Shown: positions 1 through 14,700, counted from the stretch's first letter. The stretch: DNA of 64,000 nucleotides from Blastomussa wellsi (GCA_947652115.1 OX393564.1:3899098-3963097); one strand, 5' to 3'. Translations and numbers: made by a program. The notes: a model not told the origin generated them from the letters alone.

Positions 1-6
1 TTACTT

Positions 7-97
7 GTAAAACACCCACCATCTTGCTTTTCGACCCAGTCTTCTTTCAGTCTTGCCTCATTCTCAACCACAAAAAGCAAGATGGCGGGTGTTTTGA
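7..97. repeat. Short fold-back element
   Basis: Bases 7-32 and 72-97 are near-perfect inverted copies (arm core AACACCCACCATCTTGCTTT) around a spacer of about 40 nt. It is a small palindromic element, probably MITE-derived, in the intron before the first visible USP5/13 exon. Bases 99-738 hold no exon I can support. Confidence 0.6.
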
Positions 98-148
98 ATG
101 ATCGCAGAAGTAAATTTGATTGCTTTTTAAGGGTGGTCAATGGTGGCC

Positions 149-234
149 GTAGTCCGCAGGGTAGTCCACGGACTAGTTGGTAGGGTAGTCCGCAGACTAG
201 GGGGTCAGTAGGTAGTCCGCAGACCAGGGGTCAG
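149..234. repeat. Short minisatellite, GGTAGTCCGCAGAC-type units
   Basis: Four imperfect copies of GTAGTCCRCRGAC start near 149, 161, 184 and 211, with a GGGGTCAGT linker between later units. It lies in an intron and no coding role is visible. Confidence 0.5.
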
Positions 235-738
235 TTTTTTCGACTCTCCCATCCATACCTCTAACTTGATGTTGCTAAGGAAACCAGGATAAGCTCTGGC
301 CTCCTGGTCCACTAGGCTCGTATACAGACTTTACTCTTACAGCAAGATTTTAAATTGAGATCTTTTCTAGTAACAAAGCAAAATTTGAAGCTCTAAAAGT
401 AATCCAGATAGCAATACCCATAAAATTTGACTAAAATTCCTTGAAGGTGATCTTTAGCCACTCCTACTGGCATTTACCTCTTCAGGATACAAGGAAGTTT
501 GATTCTCCAACTTGCCCCAGAGGTCATTTCCACTAGCCCGAAAAAGGTCTCAGAAGTGTGATGAATAAATTAATTAATACGTGAAGACTTTCACTTGCCC
601 GTTGGGCAAGTTAAGTACTGTATAAAATCCACTAGACCGATGGCAAAATCCACTAGCCCCGGGCTATCGGACACTAACTTCCTTGTACGCTGCTCTTGTA
701 GGAGCTTAATTTAAAAGCTCTGTGTTTTCAATTTCCAG

Positions 739-3700
739 GTGTTGAAGGTGGTTTTGATTTAGAAAAGACAAAGGTAGAGTCTGTAATAAGAAGCACATGA
801 TTGTCTTTCAATTTCTTCCAAATGAATTTACATTTTCTGAGGGTTTGCTTGAATTGACAAGAGGGCACAAAAAGTATTGTTATGTAATTAAATATTAAAA
901 GTACATGTAAGTTTTAATTATAACATAGCTAGCAGAGCCGCGCAATCAAATTCAGTATACGTATAAGCGTGCTCAAAATCCCGATAGTGCACGCTGATAG
1001 CATTAGCAAATCGACATCGCAGCTCCGCACCTGCAGCGAAGTCCTTTCGAGAAGCTTGACATCCGACAGATCCGAATCTCTTGCTGTCACCGCCATAAAC
1101 ATCCAGAAAAAAGTGCAGGGAAACAGCATCGTTGTGTCCACTGCAACTGAGAAAACCATAAGCGGCTTCGGATTTCAGATTCAGATTCGGCTTCGGATTC
1201 TTCGGAGTTGCCTTGGGCAACTCTTACGCTTCTTTCGTCCTCTCCAAACTTCCCGCGTGCTCCATAACTTGATAGTGCACGCTAAAGCATGAACCAATTG
1301 TAATTATAATGTCTGAAGTTTGAGTGAAAGGTGGGTCCTGTACATGCCACAATTTAGTGAAATGGTATAGAGCCATAAATTATCCAAATCTCCCCCACAG
1401 AAAGGATTTTCCTAACCCCCCTCCCCCCACCACAGTCTCTGGAAACTCCTGTTAAGCTTCATACATTTCTTTAGATGTTTTGCCTTTGGGAACCCTCCCA
1501 CCTCCAGAAATTTCCAATAGTCCCTTCTGTGGTGGTGGGATGGAGGAATGGGGTTACGAATATTTTTTTGGATGAAGTACGCATTGCATTTGTGATATAA
1601 ATGTAGTGTTGTGAAACTCATTTATCGTTTTACAGTTGGTGTAAAACTACGCTTTGTTGTGCAGGTAGAATATGATGAATTCAACTCTATATCAGTATTA
1701 GGAGCTGGTAAAGATCCTCTTGTCATTCCTCTTCCAAATGCTGAGCTTCCTCGTCAGGTATTTAATTTTACACACGTCATCTTGAGCACCTCAAATTATC
1801 AGCAATAATCAGTGGTGAACAATAAGCCCCAGCCTACACACACAACATGTAAGCTCTAATTCTAAGTCTTGGGAATTGCGTACCTGATTTTGATCATCCA
1901 AAGGAAAATATTGTTTATTTAATAATTATTTACAGTATAGTTGTAGCTCTAGTCCCGAAATAATAAATAATATAATTATTAATGCATGTAAACCTGGAAA
2001 TTGCCAGGTTTGAGATGGGAGGGGGAGGGGGGAGAGGCTTTTGTTGGCCATTATATACATGTTAGTATATATCATGTAGAATGTAATTATTTATCTGTCA
2101 CTGTCGTGAACTGTATAGTAGATTTAAATTGTTTTAAGGTGATTCGTCATATTTCTGTGCAGGTTCAGTTGGCTATTGAAGGAGTCATTGCTGCTGACAC
2201 TTCAGCGTACAAAGACCAAGTGGCATCTTGGGATGGAGAAAAGAGAGTGGTATCCAAGTAAGCTTACTACCTGTAGCTGTCATCATCATAAGAACTGTCA
2301 AAGGGGTTATCAGAAATAGTACCTGTACTTCATGTATAGCTTTCTGATAACCCTTCCATCATTTTGTTGTATACTTAAAAGTAGAAAGTGCAACCAGTCA
2401 TATCAGCAAGTCTTTTTGTTATTGGGTCTAACTGTCAAGCAACCCTATACTTTTACTATCAAAATCACTAGAATGGAAAACTGCAGTTAGCAATTTGAAT
2501 TTAATTAAGCAGTTCAATTCTTAGCATGTGATCTGAAAAAAAAAGTTACATGATTCATGTTAGCGAGCATCCTGTCGGAGATGATGTGATTTTAACGGTC
2601 AATTCATGGTCATGAAAACATAATTTTTTCAAGAATTTGTCTAAACAATAATGACACTATCGAGCTATCAGACAGAGTCGGAAAACTCGCGAGAAAGGAA
2701 AGGCAGGTTTTGTTTAATTTTAATGGATTTCATACAGCAGGGTATCCAAGTCATGAAGCTTTCTGTTTGCTTTCCGATAAGTAAACAGTGTCCATGCGAT
2801 AAAAGTTTTAACCCACGTGATGGAGATTGGCACAGCGCAAGACAAAATTTAGCAATTGCATTTTACCACTCAAGTGATTTGGATAGTATCATTGACTGAC
2901 TTTTTTCTTGCTTCTGTTTTAAAACACTTGGTCGTATTAATTATGTGTACACAATGTCATGTTGTTTCAGACATGCAAATAACCTCTTACAACTTGAAAA
3001 TGGTGTTAAAGTTCCACCAAGGTTAGTTTATGTTAAGTTGTTCAATTGTGATGTTAACTGTTGATGTAGTTAGTAAATTAAAATATTTACTAGTATTTAG
3101 TTCACCTATTGGTTTACTGATTGATTGAAGGATCTCCGTAATGATACAGTACAGGGGTTTCAAAATGTTGTCGTTGTCGACTGGAAGAGTAGGCAGCTGT
3201 TATAGGTGAGCTTTTAGGTCACAAGCTGATTGTTATGACCAGAGTAGCCAGTGGCGTAATAATCAAGTAGCTGGTGGAACTCCGGCAGTCGCCGCCTTGT
3301 TTTGAAACCCCCGATAGTGTACAGTATTTTGAGTCATTTTTGCAATGAGTCAAACTTCCTTTAAAATGAAGGAAGCGTCTACCTAATTGTTTACTTAGGA
3401 AGAGAAACCCCAAAGATGTGACACTAAACCAATTTAAGGAACAAGGATGGTTAAAGATGGAGAAGATTGAGATGGATTACAAATGACGAATTTCAAAATG
3501 TACAAATGATGACATTGCTTCTTGATTCATTGATGCAGCTGCCTAACATTTTGTGAGAATTTAACATAATTTTTCTCACACTTGGTCAATGGGATGAACA
3601 AAACCTGGCAGTACAAAATAATCGTGGAAATTTTAATTATAATTATTTATTTGATACCATGGATCATGACCACATTTCTTCTGTCATGTTCATTTTTGCA

Positions 3701-6700
3701 GAGGCTGGAAGTGTACAAAGTGTGATTTAAAAGAAAATTTGTGGCTGAACTTAACAGATGGAACAATTTTATGTGGCAGACGATATTTTGATGGTTGGTA
3801 CAAATGTATTGTTGTCAATAGCTAATTATCTGTTAGCATGGTTCAACACTCAATGTTCTCACTACCCCCAAATAACTTGGCTCACAGCTCCTGAGGCTCT
3901 CAACTCTAGTTTCTGCAAAAAAAAGTTTCTAGTTTCTGCATAGCATTTGGCAAAGGGTATTGTTACTCCCCCTGGATATGATACCAGTCCATCACAGGTT
4001 ACTCCCTAGCATTCAGTCAGGTTGCCAACTAACAATTCACTGGTATCTATTTATGTAATAAAATTAATACTCCTGCATGTAGGTGGAGAGAGAAATTAAA
4101 ATTGCTGTGAGAGCAAAGTGTGTTGCCCAAGAACATAATACAATGACCATGACCAGGACGTGAACCAGTCTTCTTGATTTGGAGTCCACTGCTTGACAAT
4201 AGCATCACCCACATAATTGTAATACGTGTAATGAAATAATTTTATAATTATATCAAAACAAGATACAACATCCTCCTGTTTCAGATTTCTGCATGGAATT
4301 ATAGACTTAGCTGTCTGTACACATTGCGGGCCTATGATATGTATGCCTTGTACATTCGAGATTACTGAAATCATGCAAGGAGGATGAGGAGTGAAGAGGA
4401 GGAGAGGGAAAGGGCAAGTCATGTAGCGGCTCTCACAACATCTCACATGAATAGCTCGCTACTCTGTGTGAAAACAACAAAACAAACGACAGGAACAATG
4501 CCTCTAGCCCCTAAAACAACAGCAGCTACTTCACTAGAGGACCAGTACAATTATGAGCTTATGAGAGCTGCTACACTTTTGGAAGGGACAGGAGAGGAAA
4601 GAAGATGGTGATACATCTATGCTAAATAATATTTAGGGCCATCACTAAGGGCCGGGGGCCGGAGAATCCCCCCGGCTACTGTGAGTTTGAGCCCCGGCTA
4701 CCTCGAAACAAATCCAAAACACTGGAAAGTGAAAATAAAATACATCAAGCAACAAAATCCCCGGCTTCTTCTTTTTTTTTATTTTCCCTGCCTACTTGAA
4801 AAACTAGCGACAGCCGTGAATCCTCTTTTCCTATCTACTGTACATGTAGGTTCAGGAGGAAATAACCATGCTGTGGATTATTATAAAGAGACAAGTTATC
4901 CATTAGCTGTCAAACTTGGAACAATTACTCCTGATGGGGCAGGTATTTAGCAACTTTGATATTTTATGCAATTATATTGCCTGCCTGAGTTAACCATTTT
5001 ACTCCATCCTGCATGTACCAACTTTTATACTGATAGTTTCCAAAAATTTATCTGTGTACAACTTAATTACATGTACATTATGGGCCAGCCATTACTGTTT
5101 CCAATAAATCATACATGTGGCACACCCTCCTGATGGCCAATCCCCATGATAAGCAATTGATGATCTTCATACAGGTGTTATAATGTGTAATCTGTTCGAT
5201 TTTTCTATGTGTTGTGAAGATGTGTTTTCGTATGATGAGGATGACATGGTGGAAGATCCTCATCTTGCTCAGCATCTTGCTCATTTTGGGATCAACATCA
5301 CTCAGATGGAAAAGGTACATTTCTAAATCAAATGTGGGATTGATGTGCTATTAATAACTCCTGACTATGGTGGGTCAGCTGCAAATTAATAGAAAACATA
5401 ATGATTTTGTTGGGCACAGTGAGAATTTGACCTGTTGGAATAATTTGTGTGACAAAGGTCTTGCCTCAAAAACTTTGCTGGAACCCCGCTGAAGGAGAGT
5501 TTTTGTATTGTTATTTACCTCTTTCCACGCATTGCAGAGCTATAGTACTACTCAACTGTAAACACTATGTCTTCATTTTCCTAAAATATTATATGGCGAT
5601 GGATGGTTGTTGAGAGTTCAGACTCCCGGTCTCATTTTCTCCTGAAACCGTCATGGGCATTCAGTGACTCCCTGGATGTGTTTTCTTGTGTTTGGTCCAA
5701 GTTGATAGTAGTAAATGGGACTGGAGGATAGATTTTATGTAATGCAATCTAAAACTAATACAACTGCAGTACGAACTTTTATCATGCCAAGTCATGTTCT
5801 TCTTCCAGACTGACAAAACAATGGCAGAGTTGGAGATAGACATTAACATGAGGATACGAGAGTGGGATGTGATACAGGTGTGAAAACAAGGCAGTGTTAT
5901 TCAGTGTAGGCTATCGCCTGATGCTTAGCTGGTGATGCTTAGGCGGTGTCAGCTGAAATCAGGTGATATTCTGCAAATATAACCAAGATAATTGTTCTAT
6001 GATTGAACAAAGTATCAACCTGAAACACATTTTTCTTCTTGACTAGAAAAAACAGTTAGTGTGTATTTTATTTTTTAAATATTTTATTCTTTAAGCTTGT
6101 ACATGTACATTTGTACATTGTGATACATTCAGGACTGAATTCAGCTGCTTTAACAGCTAGAGCTGTGTGTCATAATTATTTTTTGTACTAAATTGAATAA
6201 TTCACTGTCTTTCAGGAATCTGGCAAGAAACTGACTCCATTATATGGACCAGGTTATACTGGATTAAAGAATTTAGGAAATAGGTAATTTTCGTTAATAT
6301 TAACTTGTTCAAAAGCCAAATTAATAAGCAGTCTCTCCAGTTGAATTGTGGCAAGTCACTGGACTGTCTTGTGTTCTACAACTCATCTATAATTATCATT
6401 ATCGCTTTTTTTTTTCTTTTCAGTTGCTACATGAACTCTGTGCTTCAAGTTTTGTTTACTCTTCCAGAGTTTAAGCAAAGGTATGAAAAAAAATGATGGG
6501 AATAACAAGCATCCCCATTGCGCAGACATGATCTGCATGTATACAATCCACATCTCACTTTATTAGCTGTGTTCTGAAATTTGACCGAAATTTAGATGGT
6601 GCTCAATGGGAATGCTTGCTACACAAGCTTCAAATGCTACAAGTATTGACTTGATTGTTTCTCTAACCAGGTATAGAGATCAATGTGCTACAATATTTTC

Positions 6701-8230
6701 TCAAGCTCCATCGGACCCTAGTGGAGATTTCAATACTCAGATGTAAGTACACAAGTTTTGCACACGTGCATTGTTTAGTAAACATAACAAAATAATTGGT
6801 TCACCAGATTGTTTTTTTCTAGCTTAAGTTCTTGATTTTTATTTCTCAAACTCATTAATGATTCATCACGTTAAAACAAAGGAAATCAGAACCTTGAAGG
6901 AGGTTTGGAAATGTGATCTTAATTAGCAGAAATTTTTACGATTTTATTTCTTCGTTTTCTCCGTAGTTTTTGTTTCGATTGAGAAGATACATGTATATCA
7001 AACACTCGAGACAGTGTTTCATCACATTTCCAAACACCTCGAAGTTCGTCAAAAATACTCCGCTGCGCATCGTATTTTCAACTTTATTCTCTGTGTTTGG
7101 AAATGTGATGAAACACTGTCTCTCGTGTTTGATATATTACTTTTTTTATGCATGAACCTCCAATTGTAAATTATTATATAATAATTTTGATACTTTTTTT
7201 AATTCAAGGGCAAAGTTTGCTCATGGGATTCTGTCAGGAATATACTCTGTGGCACCAGAAAGAGAGTTGCTGGAAACAACAGAAGTACAAATAGATCAGG
7301 TACAATTAATTTTTAACTAAGATAGTTATCTCTTTCTTGATGTCCCAATTGTATGGCTGCAAGTTTTGTAGGGCTTGTTGTTTTGTATGGTACAAGGAAA
7401 GCCTGGGAAGTCGTGGAATTTTTAAACATTTTCCAGGCCTTAAAAGTCATGGAATGCAAGTGTGGGCCATGAAAAGTCATGACAAATGTTGCTGATTGTA
7501 CAAGTTGATTTGTTCCGTGGGAAGAAAAGGGGAAAACGGTACCCGTGCATAATCAAGAAAGGATTTGAAAAAGTCCAAGAAAATATAATTGCGGAAAAGG
7601 ATCTGGAAAAGTCATGATCGAACGGAATTTTACACGTAAAAGCTCAAAAGAATACGAACTATGTCCTTGATTCATTTTACAGGAACAAGATGGCATTGCA
7701 CCGCAGATGTTTAAAACTGTGATTGGGCGTGGCCATCCTGAATTCTCCACCAACAGACAACAAGATGCACAAGAGTTCTTTATGCATTTATTATCCACTG
7801 TGGACAGAACGGAGGTACATGCACTTCTTGGAGTGTTGTTGTTGATTTGATCTCGCATTTTTGCAGAATATTAATAATCACAAATGGCGTGCAACTTTGT
7901 CATAGAAGAATCGGGCATAAAAAACTATATTATTCTTTTAAACTAGCTGGAATATCAAATTGGTTCGAAAATTTGCCGATTTACTGTGATCTGTACGACT
8001 ACCTTGTAAAATTCATTAATAATTCATAAGGAGTAGATCCAATGCAAAGGTACTATTTAGGTCACATGAATGCTCTGTAAACCCCAATACAAATCAAGAG
8101 TAGAATTAACTTTTGATACAAACTCCTGCTCAGCTGATTAGTATTTATTAACTTTTGATACAGATCTTTACTGATTAAAATGCAAAGCACAATGGAATCG
8201 AATAACAATACTTTGCATTCAATTTATTGT

Positions 8231-8270
<40 letters not shown>

Positions 8271-8315
8271 GTATGGGCTTTACAATTGCTCGCCTATCGG
8301 CTCGCAATTGTAAAT

Positions 8316-8352
<37 letters not shown>

Positions 8353-8735
8353 ATACAGAACCTAAAGTTCGTTTAAGGGAAAGGTGTATGCATTTCAGCC
8401 TGCCTGTTACAAACGATCCATTCCGTGCCTTTATTTTATATTTCTTGCAGCGATCCAACACAGGTCCCATTAACCCGGTAGATTCATTTAGATATAAGGT
8501 AAGCTAGTCTAGCCACACCGTAGTTTATGTACGGAATGGTGAGAGAATTCATTAAGACCATTATTTAGCCAGTCATTGACTAAATTACAACGTATCTTGC
8601 CAGCAAAAAGCTGACACAGCACTTTAATCTATTTCGTTTTGTAACGCAAAAACAAGCTTGCATTAACCGCCGCCTGGTTAGCTCAGTTGATAGAGCGCCG
8701 GACTGTTGTGCGGAAGGTCTCGGGTTCGATCCCCA

Positions 8736-8776
<41 letters not shown>

Positions 8777-11700
8777 GGTGCTGCCTTTGTTATGACATCT
8801 GCAAATGGTTAGACCTTCTAGTCTTCTCGGATAAGGACGAAAAACCGTAGGTCCCGTCTCTTGCATCTTCAGTGTTACGGTAAGCAGGGGACGTTAAAGA
8901 ACCCACGCACTTCTCGCAAAGTGTAGGGAACGAAGTTCCCGGTGTTGTGGTCTGGCCTTGTCATGGGTTGGTGCTTAACATAGGGATAACCTCACTGCAC
9001 CTTTCCCCCTTGGACGGACTTGTCCAAGAAAAATTGAGTATGAGTATGAGTATGAGAATTGAGAACTACTCATTCATAAAATTTATGTTAGTAAGCGAGA
9101 AATTTAAAACTCTTTAGACTACAGTCAGCTCTCACTAAGACGGACGCCAACGTGACCAACTGTCCGTTTTAGAGTGGTTTTCGGCTTATAGAGAGTCAAG
9201 GTACATTGTACAGTACATAAAATGACTGAAAAGCAGCGTACAGCGATCAGCACCTGTTATTCATCCTCTAGAGGTGTCCGGCTTATAGAGAGTTCAGATG
9301 GAATAATAGTTATGACTGAAAAACGGCACGCAGGGACTAACGCAAGTTGACCGTCTTGCAGAGGTGTCCGGCACTTAGAGTTTAGATACAGTAAAATGCC
9401 TTGAAAACTGCGCACAGGCAACAGCACCGGTTGTCCGGTAAAACGAGGCATGTAGTAAAATCAGAAACACCGGAACACCATAAACGGAACACCGGAACAC
9501 CCCCGGAACACCCCGGGACACCAGAAATTTATTGGCATTTTATGGTATTTCTGGTGTTCCGGGGGTGTTCCGGTGTTACGTGTTTTCTGGTGTTCCGGTG
9601 TTCCTGGTTTTAGTTCATGCCGTAAAACGCCAGCCTGATGTACGAAGTTCGGGGACCAACACCAGTTGTCCGCCTTAAAGAGGTATTCGTCTTATAGAAG
9701 GCTTTAATACAGTAAAATGACTGAAAACGTCGGATGGGGACCAACATAAAGTTCTGCTTCTTACTGAGGTGACCGCTTTGAGAAAGTTGACTGTACACAT
9801 TAGCACTAATTATTTTGTTACGCAGGTCGAAGAACGAACACAGTGTATGCAGTCAGGAAAAGTACGTTACAACAACCGAGAGGACACGCTTTTATCATTA
9901 TCGATTCCCATGGAAGCAGTGCTTAATAAAGGTAAGAGTGTTTTCTGCCCAGGGGTGGAACTACTAAAAACCTGAGGTCCAAACCCTTGTCTTATTTTAA
10001 TTTACCAGGTATCCCTTTCTCATAACTACAGAAAAGTTGCTAATCTGTTTTCTTAATTTTGCACTTGAAAACCCCCTTGAAAGCCTAAATGAATCGACTG
10101 TTCGTTATCTCTGTTCGAGCCATCTTGAAAGACAGTTTCTTAAATAACTATAGGGCAGCTTTCTTTACCGTTTTCTATACTTCAACTCTTAAAACGTCTA
10201 CCTTTTAATAATTATTCCAACGGCGTGAAAAAGGTCCCCACCCCCCTTTCGGCGGAAACCACCCTAGGGAGAAAGTCCTTGCCCGGAATTTTTTGTACAA
10301 TGATTTGCTCCGTAAGGAATTTTATGTCATTGGCAATACATTCCCTTGCTCTGTTTTTCTTTTTAGATGAAGTAGCAGCGTATGCATTTAAACAGAAAGA
10401 AGCCGAAGAAAAGAAGGAAAGACTGTACGTTATGTTCCAGTGAAATGCTTTTAAGCAATAGACGACTTTTTCCGTGTTTGCATAACCTCATCTAAACCTA
10501 AAGACGAGGGGGTTGGGGAGAATTCGAGACAGTAATGCAAACCCGAGACGCAGTCTGTGTTAACAGGCTACAGGGTTGCAATTTTTTTTTACCGTGAAAG
10601 GACATTTGTCCGATCAAGTCAGCATTTTGATCGGACAAAACAGTAGTGATGTCTGACGTCATATCACAGACCTCGTTGACAAAGCATTGCCAACTCAAAC
10701 CGTTCTCTCACTTCACGGCGAAAGTCTGAAGATTTTCTGTTGTCAGACACGTCTGTCACGACTTAATCGAAAACTTGTACAAATGACTTGCAAATAGTTG
10801 CTTGGAAGATACAAGTAAACGGAAAAGAGACGAAAAACACGGTAGCGTATCAAATAGCCTGCGTGCAGCCGTCTTCTATTTCCTAAAGCGGTTAGGAAAT
10901 AGGAGACGGCTGCACGCAGGCTACGTATCAAATTGAATGAGGTTTATATTGTTGTTTATAGAGATCCCAGTGAGATAGTACGGCCCAGGGTATCCATGAC
11001 AGCGTGTATTGAAGCGTTTGCTGCTCCTGAAATTGTGGACGACTTCTACAGCACAGCCCTACAGGCAAAAAGCGCAGCACAGAAGTGAGTTACAAAATTT
11101 ATTCAATAATCCCCATTAAACAGACTTCTCTCGCGTGTTCAATTCATCCCTCTCTCTAGAGACGTCCACGATTTGATCCAAATATTACGCAACACTTAAC
11201 AGCCAATTACAGTCTCTTCACGGATCTCGGAGTTACGTCATTAGTGCAGAATGTTTGTGCCTCGTATTCCAGACATGTTGAGAGGCGCAGTGGCCTAATG
11301 GTTAGTGCGCTGTACTCCGGATCGGACGGTCTGGGTTCGAGCCCTGGCCGGGGCACAACTTGCTTGAGAAGTTTTTTTTTTCTCAGACCGGTAGTCAGGT
11401 TGTTCTCTTAGCTTTAAAAGCACTATGCAGAAGATATAAGTTTCTTTTGTTTTCGTTTTGTGCGTGCTGCAGATCAACAAGATTCGCCACTTTTCCTGAT
11501 TACCTTATGGTACAAATGAAGAAATTCACTCTTGGGGATGACTGGATTCCAAAGAAGCTTGGTATGGCTGACGAAGATAACTAAACGCACAAGACAAAAT
11601 GCCTTCCCACTATTTGAAATCTCATTTCACACTTTTCAGACACTAAGAACTTTCAGACCGGAGTACGAACGCTAGATTGAGAAAGAGCACAACTTTCTAA

Positions 11701-14700
11701 TGTCAATCCAGGTACGGCGTTCCAAGAACGCTCAGTCCGCTCCCTGTTGCTGACCAGTTGAAAAGGAGGCAATCGGTACGAGATTGTTGTTAAGCATAAG
11801 CACGAGCACTAGGTTTAAAAAGTCGTACTTGTACTAAATTTATCTCGTCCTCGTACTCCAATTCTGAAGATCCCCATTTTTTGTGAGGGCTGCCGAGTCA
11901 GTTCACGTAAAGTTGGGTTTGGTTTAGTAATGGTTACTGACCAATCCGTGTCTCTAGTTGTGTCAAATTCGTAAATATGTTTTTACGTACGGACTTGCGA
12001 TGGTTAGCAACTGCACAGGAGTTGCCACAATTCCCATTCCTCTGCTACGAACTTAGTCAACTGAATTGCGATTTTCACTTTAGTGCTTCGCCGACTGATA
12101 AGTAAATACTTCATCAACTGTTGAAAAATGGCAAAAAATGTATAAAACGGGCTTCAGAAATGTACGACTTGTGATCGGCTTGTGGCAAGTTGTGTTGGGT
12201 GGCCAAACGACGTCGCAAGTAGATACATTAGCTTGCCACATGCGTCTTTTTACGACCCCTTTTGGCTACGATTTCATAATATTAGTCTTATCCGCTAGTT
12301 GACGGTTAGCTTTGTTATTCTTATTGTTTACCTCAGTAACGAGAAATGACATTTTCGCTACTCTTGGGTATCAAAACTTGACTAGGAACCCTGCGCTAAT
12401 TAAGTGTTAATTCTTACGTGCCGCGGGTTTGTACTGTTTCAGACGTGTCAGTAGACATCCTAGACGAACTGGACTTAACTCATTTGAGGGCCACTGGGCT
12501 TCAATCGAATGAGGAAGAACTACCGGAAGCTGAACAGGCGCCTGCAGGTACTTCCAAGCTCATTTGAAATATTTCAATATTTCATTTCATTTGAAATATT
12601 TTTCAAGTTCGCGCATGTTTGTTTCCAAAATGTTCTTGATCCTCGCGTAACGTCAAAATGCGGGGAAGCTAGCTTGCGATAAAAAGCGCAGAAAACGTTG
12701 TATTCAACAGGAAGCCTGTTGATAGTAATTTGACTTTGTGGAGCAGTAACTGGTGCATGTCAGGAATCCGTTAGGAAGTGAGTGTGACTATTGGTGGCGA
12801 GGATGGAAATAGATTGCGATAGGGACAAGCATCAGTTTACTCTTATATCCATTTGGAGCCAATGCCTTAACCCTTTATCCCTTAATGGTACACCATTTAA
12901 AAAGAGTTGATTAGAGAATTTCATAAAACACATTAAGAAATAAAAAGAAAGTGAGAGCTTTGAAAGAAATGAGTCAAAATGTTAAAAAGACAAGGATAAA
13001 AAAGTTTTCTCTCACCGTATATATTAGGTATACCCCTCAACTGTATCTTAATTTGCAGCTTTCAGTCCAGTGATTAATCTCAGATATGTTGCATACCATG
13101 TATGAAACATATATGTTTCAAAAATTACAGGGGTGGTCAGTTAAGTCACAAAAGGGGGAGGTGCAATTTTGTGCTTTCAGAATGCAGATTTTTCCAAGAC
13201 AATTTTGGTGCCAAAAAATCAGGTTAGTTGGACAAATAATGACATAATGTGCCATATGGCACTGTTAGGAGTTAAAAAGTTAAAAAAACACCTTTTAAGT
13301 TTTGGCGGCTGTCGTTTCGATTATCAGCCCTTCTTTGTTTTCATGTTATTTTGATTTTTGTTATTTCTTGAAGCCCCTCAGATCCAAATCGATGACAGTG
13401 TTGTAGACCAGCTTGTGGCCATGGGCTTCGACAGGGAGGGCTGTCGGAAAGCTGTCTACCACACGAACAATCAAGGTAAGGCACCAAGGCCACGGTGGCG
13501 CGACTTCAGGCTGCATTTGTCGCGTTCCTCGTTCATAAACCAGCCGTGTTCGTTTTAGTCCAGTTCGACTGTCTATCTTTCTGTTACGATACACACAAAG
13601 TTCACTTACCGTACGATTTCAAATATGCATAAGTCAGACTCGTATTTGTTGTTCGACATTTCTTTGTGTCTGTTTTCATTAGGTATCGAGCCAGCCATGA
13701 ACTGGGTTTTAGAACACATGGAAGATCCAGGTAAGACGAGTATTTCCATCAAAGCTGAGCTTTCGTTATAAAAGGGAAGAGGAGATTCATGTATAAAGTT
13801 AATCAAAACACAATTTTCTTTATCTTTACGTTGTGAGTGAATGTCCTCAATTAGCGCACATTAGTATGCTGGGTGACTTGGCACAACAATTAAGTTCGCT
13901 CTGACGAAGGGCTAACGCTCGAAACGTTACCAAACGAATCTCTTTACGGTGGCCAATTGACATTATCAACCCAGTTGATAAAACCAAATTATATTGTTAT
14001 ACTTCCCACCGACGCAGCACATATTTTTTATTTTTATTTATTTTAACGCTAGTCTATTGACTGTTGATTATCTTACTGGTATTATAGTCTTTCTTACTCA
14101 TTGTAAATAATTCTTAAGTTTGTTAACATTATTATTTGAATTGTTGTAGATATTAATACTTAAATTTGTAGGTCCACATCAGCTTTTTAGCTGCCTTCTT
14201 GTACTGACCTACATGACAAATAAAGTATGTATGTATGTATGTATGTATGTACCACAGTTTCTTTAGAAACTTACCCCTTCTTTTACTCACTTGCATTGGT
14301 TACAGAACTAAACTATACAGAAAGCTGCACCATTTTAACAACTGTCGCTTTTGCCCTGTATATTCATATGCGACTGTATCAAACTTGACTTTTTTCATTG
14401 TCTTTCTTAGATTTCAAAGCACCGCTGAATGTTCCAGGAAGCAGTGCCAAAGGACCAGTATCTGTTGATGAGGAAGCTGTAGCGATTATTATTGCTATGG
14501 GTTTTACTCGTTCTCAAGCTAGCAAGGCTTTAAAATCCACTGTGAGTTGTATCTTATTGGAAAGAAACTAGCAAATGCTCGTCTTGAAAAATAGATCCTA
14601 AATTCACCCAGTGTGTCGATACAAATTTGTGTAAATTGCCTCCAATCTTGACCACCTTGTTCCTTTTACCATTTTTTCTCATTTTCGTTTTCTTGATATT

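Noticed and set aside
918..1292. Overlapping frames on both strands near 1 kb
   Set aside because: They lie in a USP5/13 intron and inside a dispersed repeat that also occurs at 34395-34685.
8671..8745. Possible functional tRNA gene
   Set aside because: A and B boxes are present, but the acceptor stem does not close and a SINE body and repeat tail follow directly.
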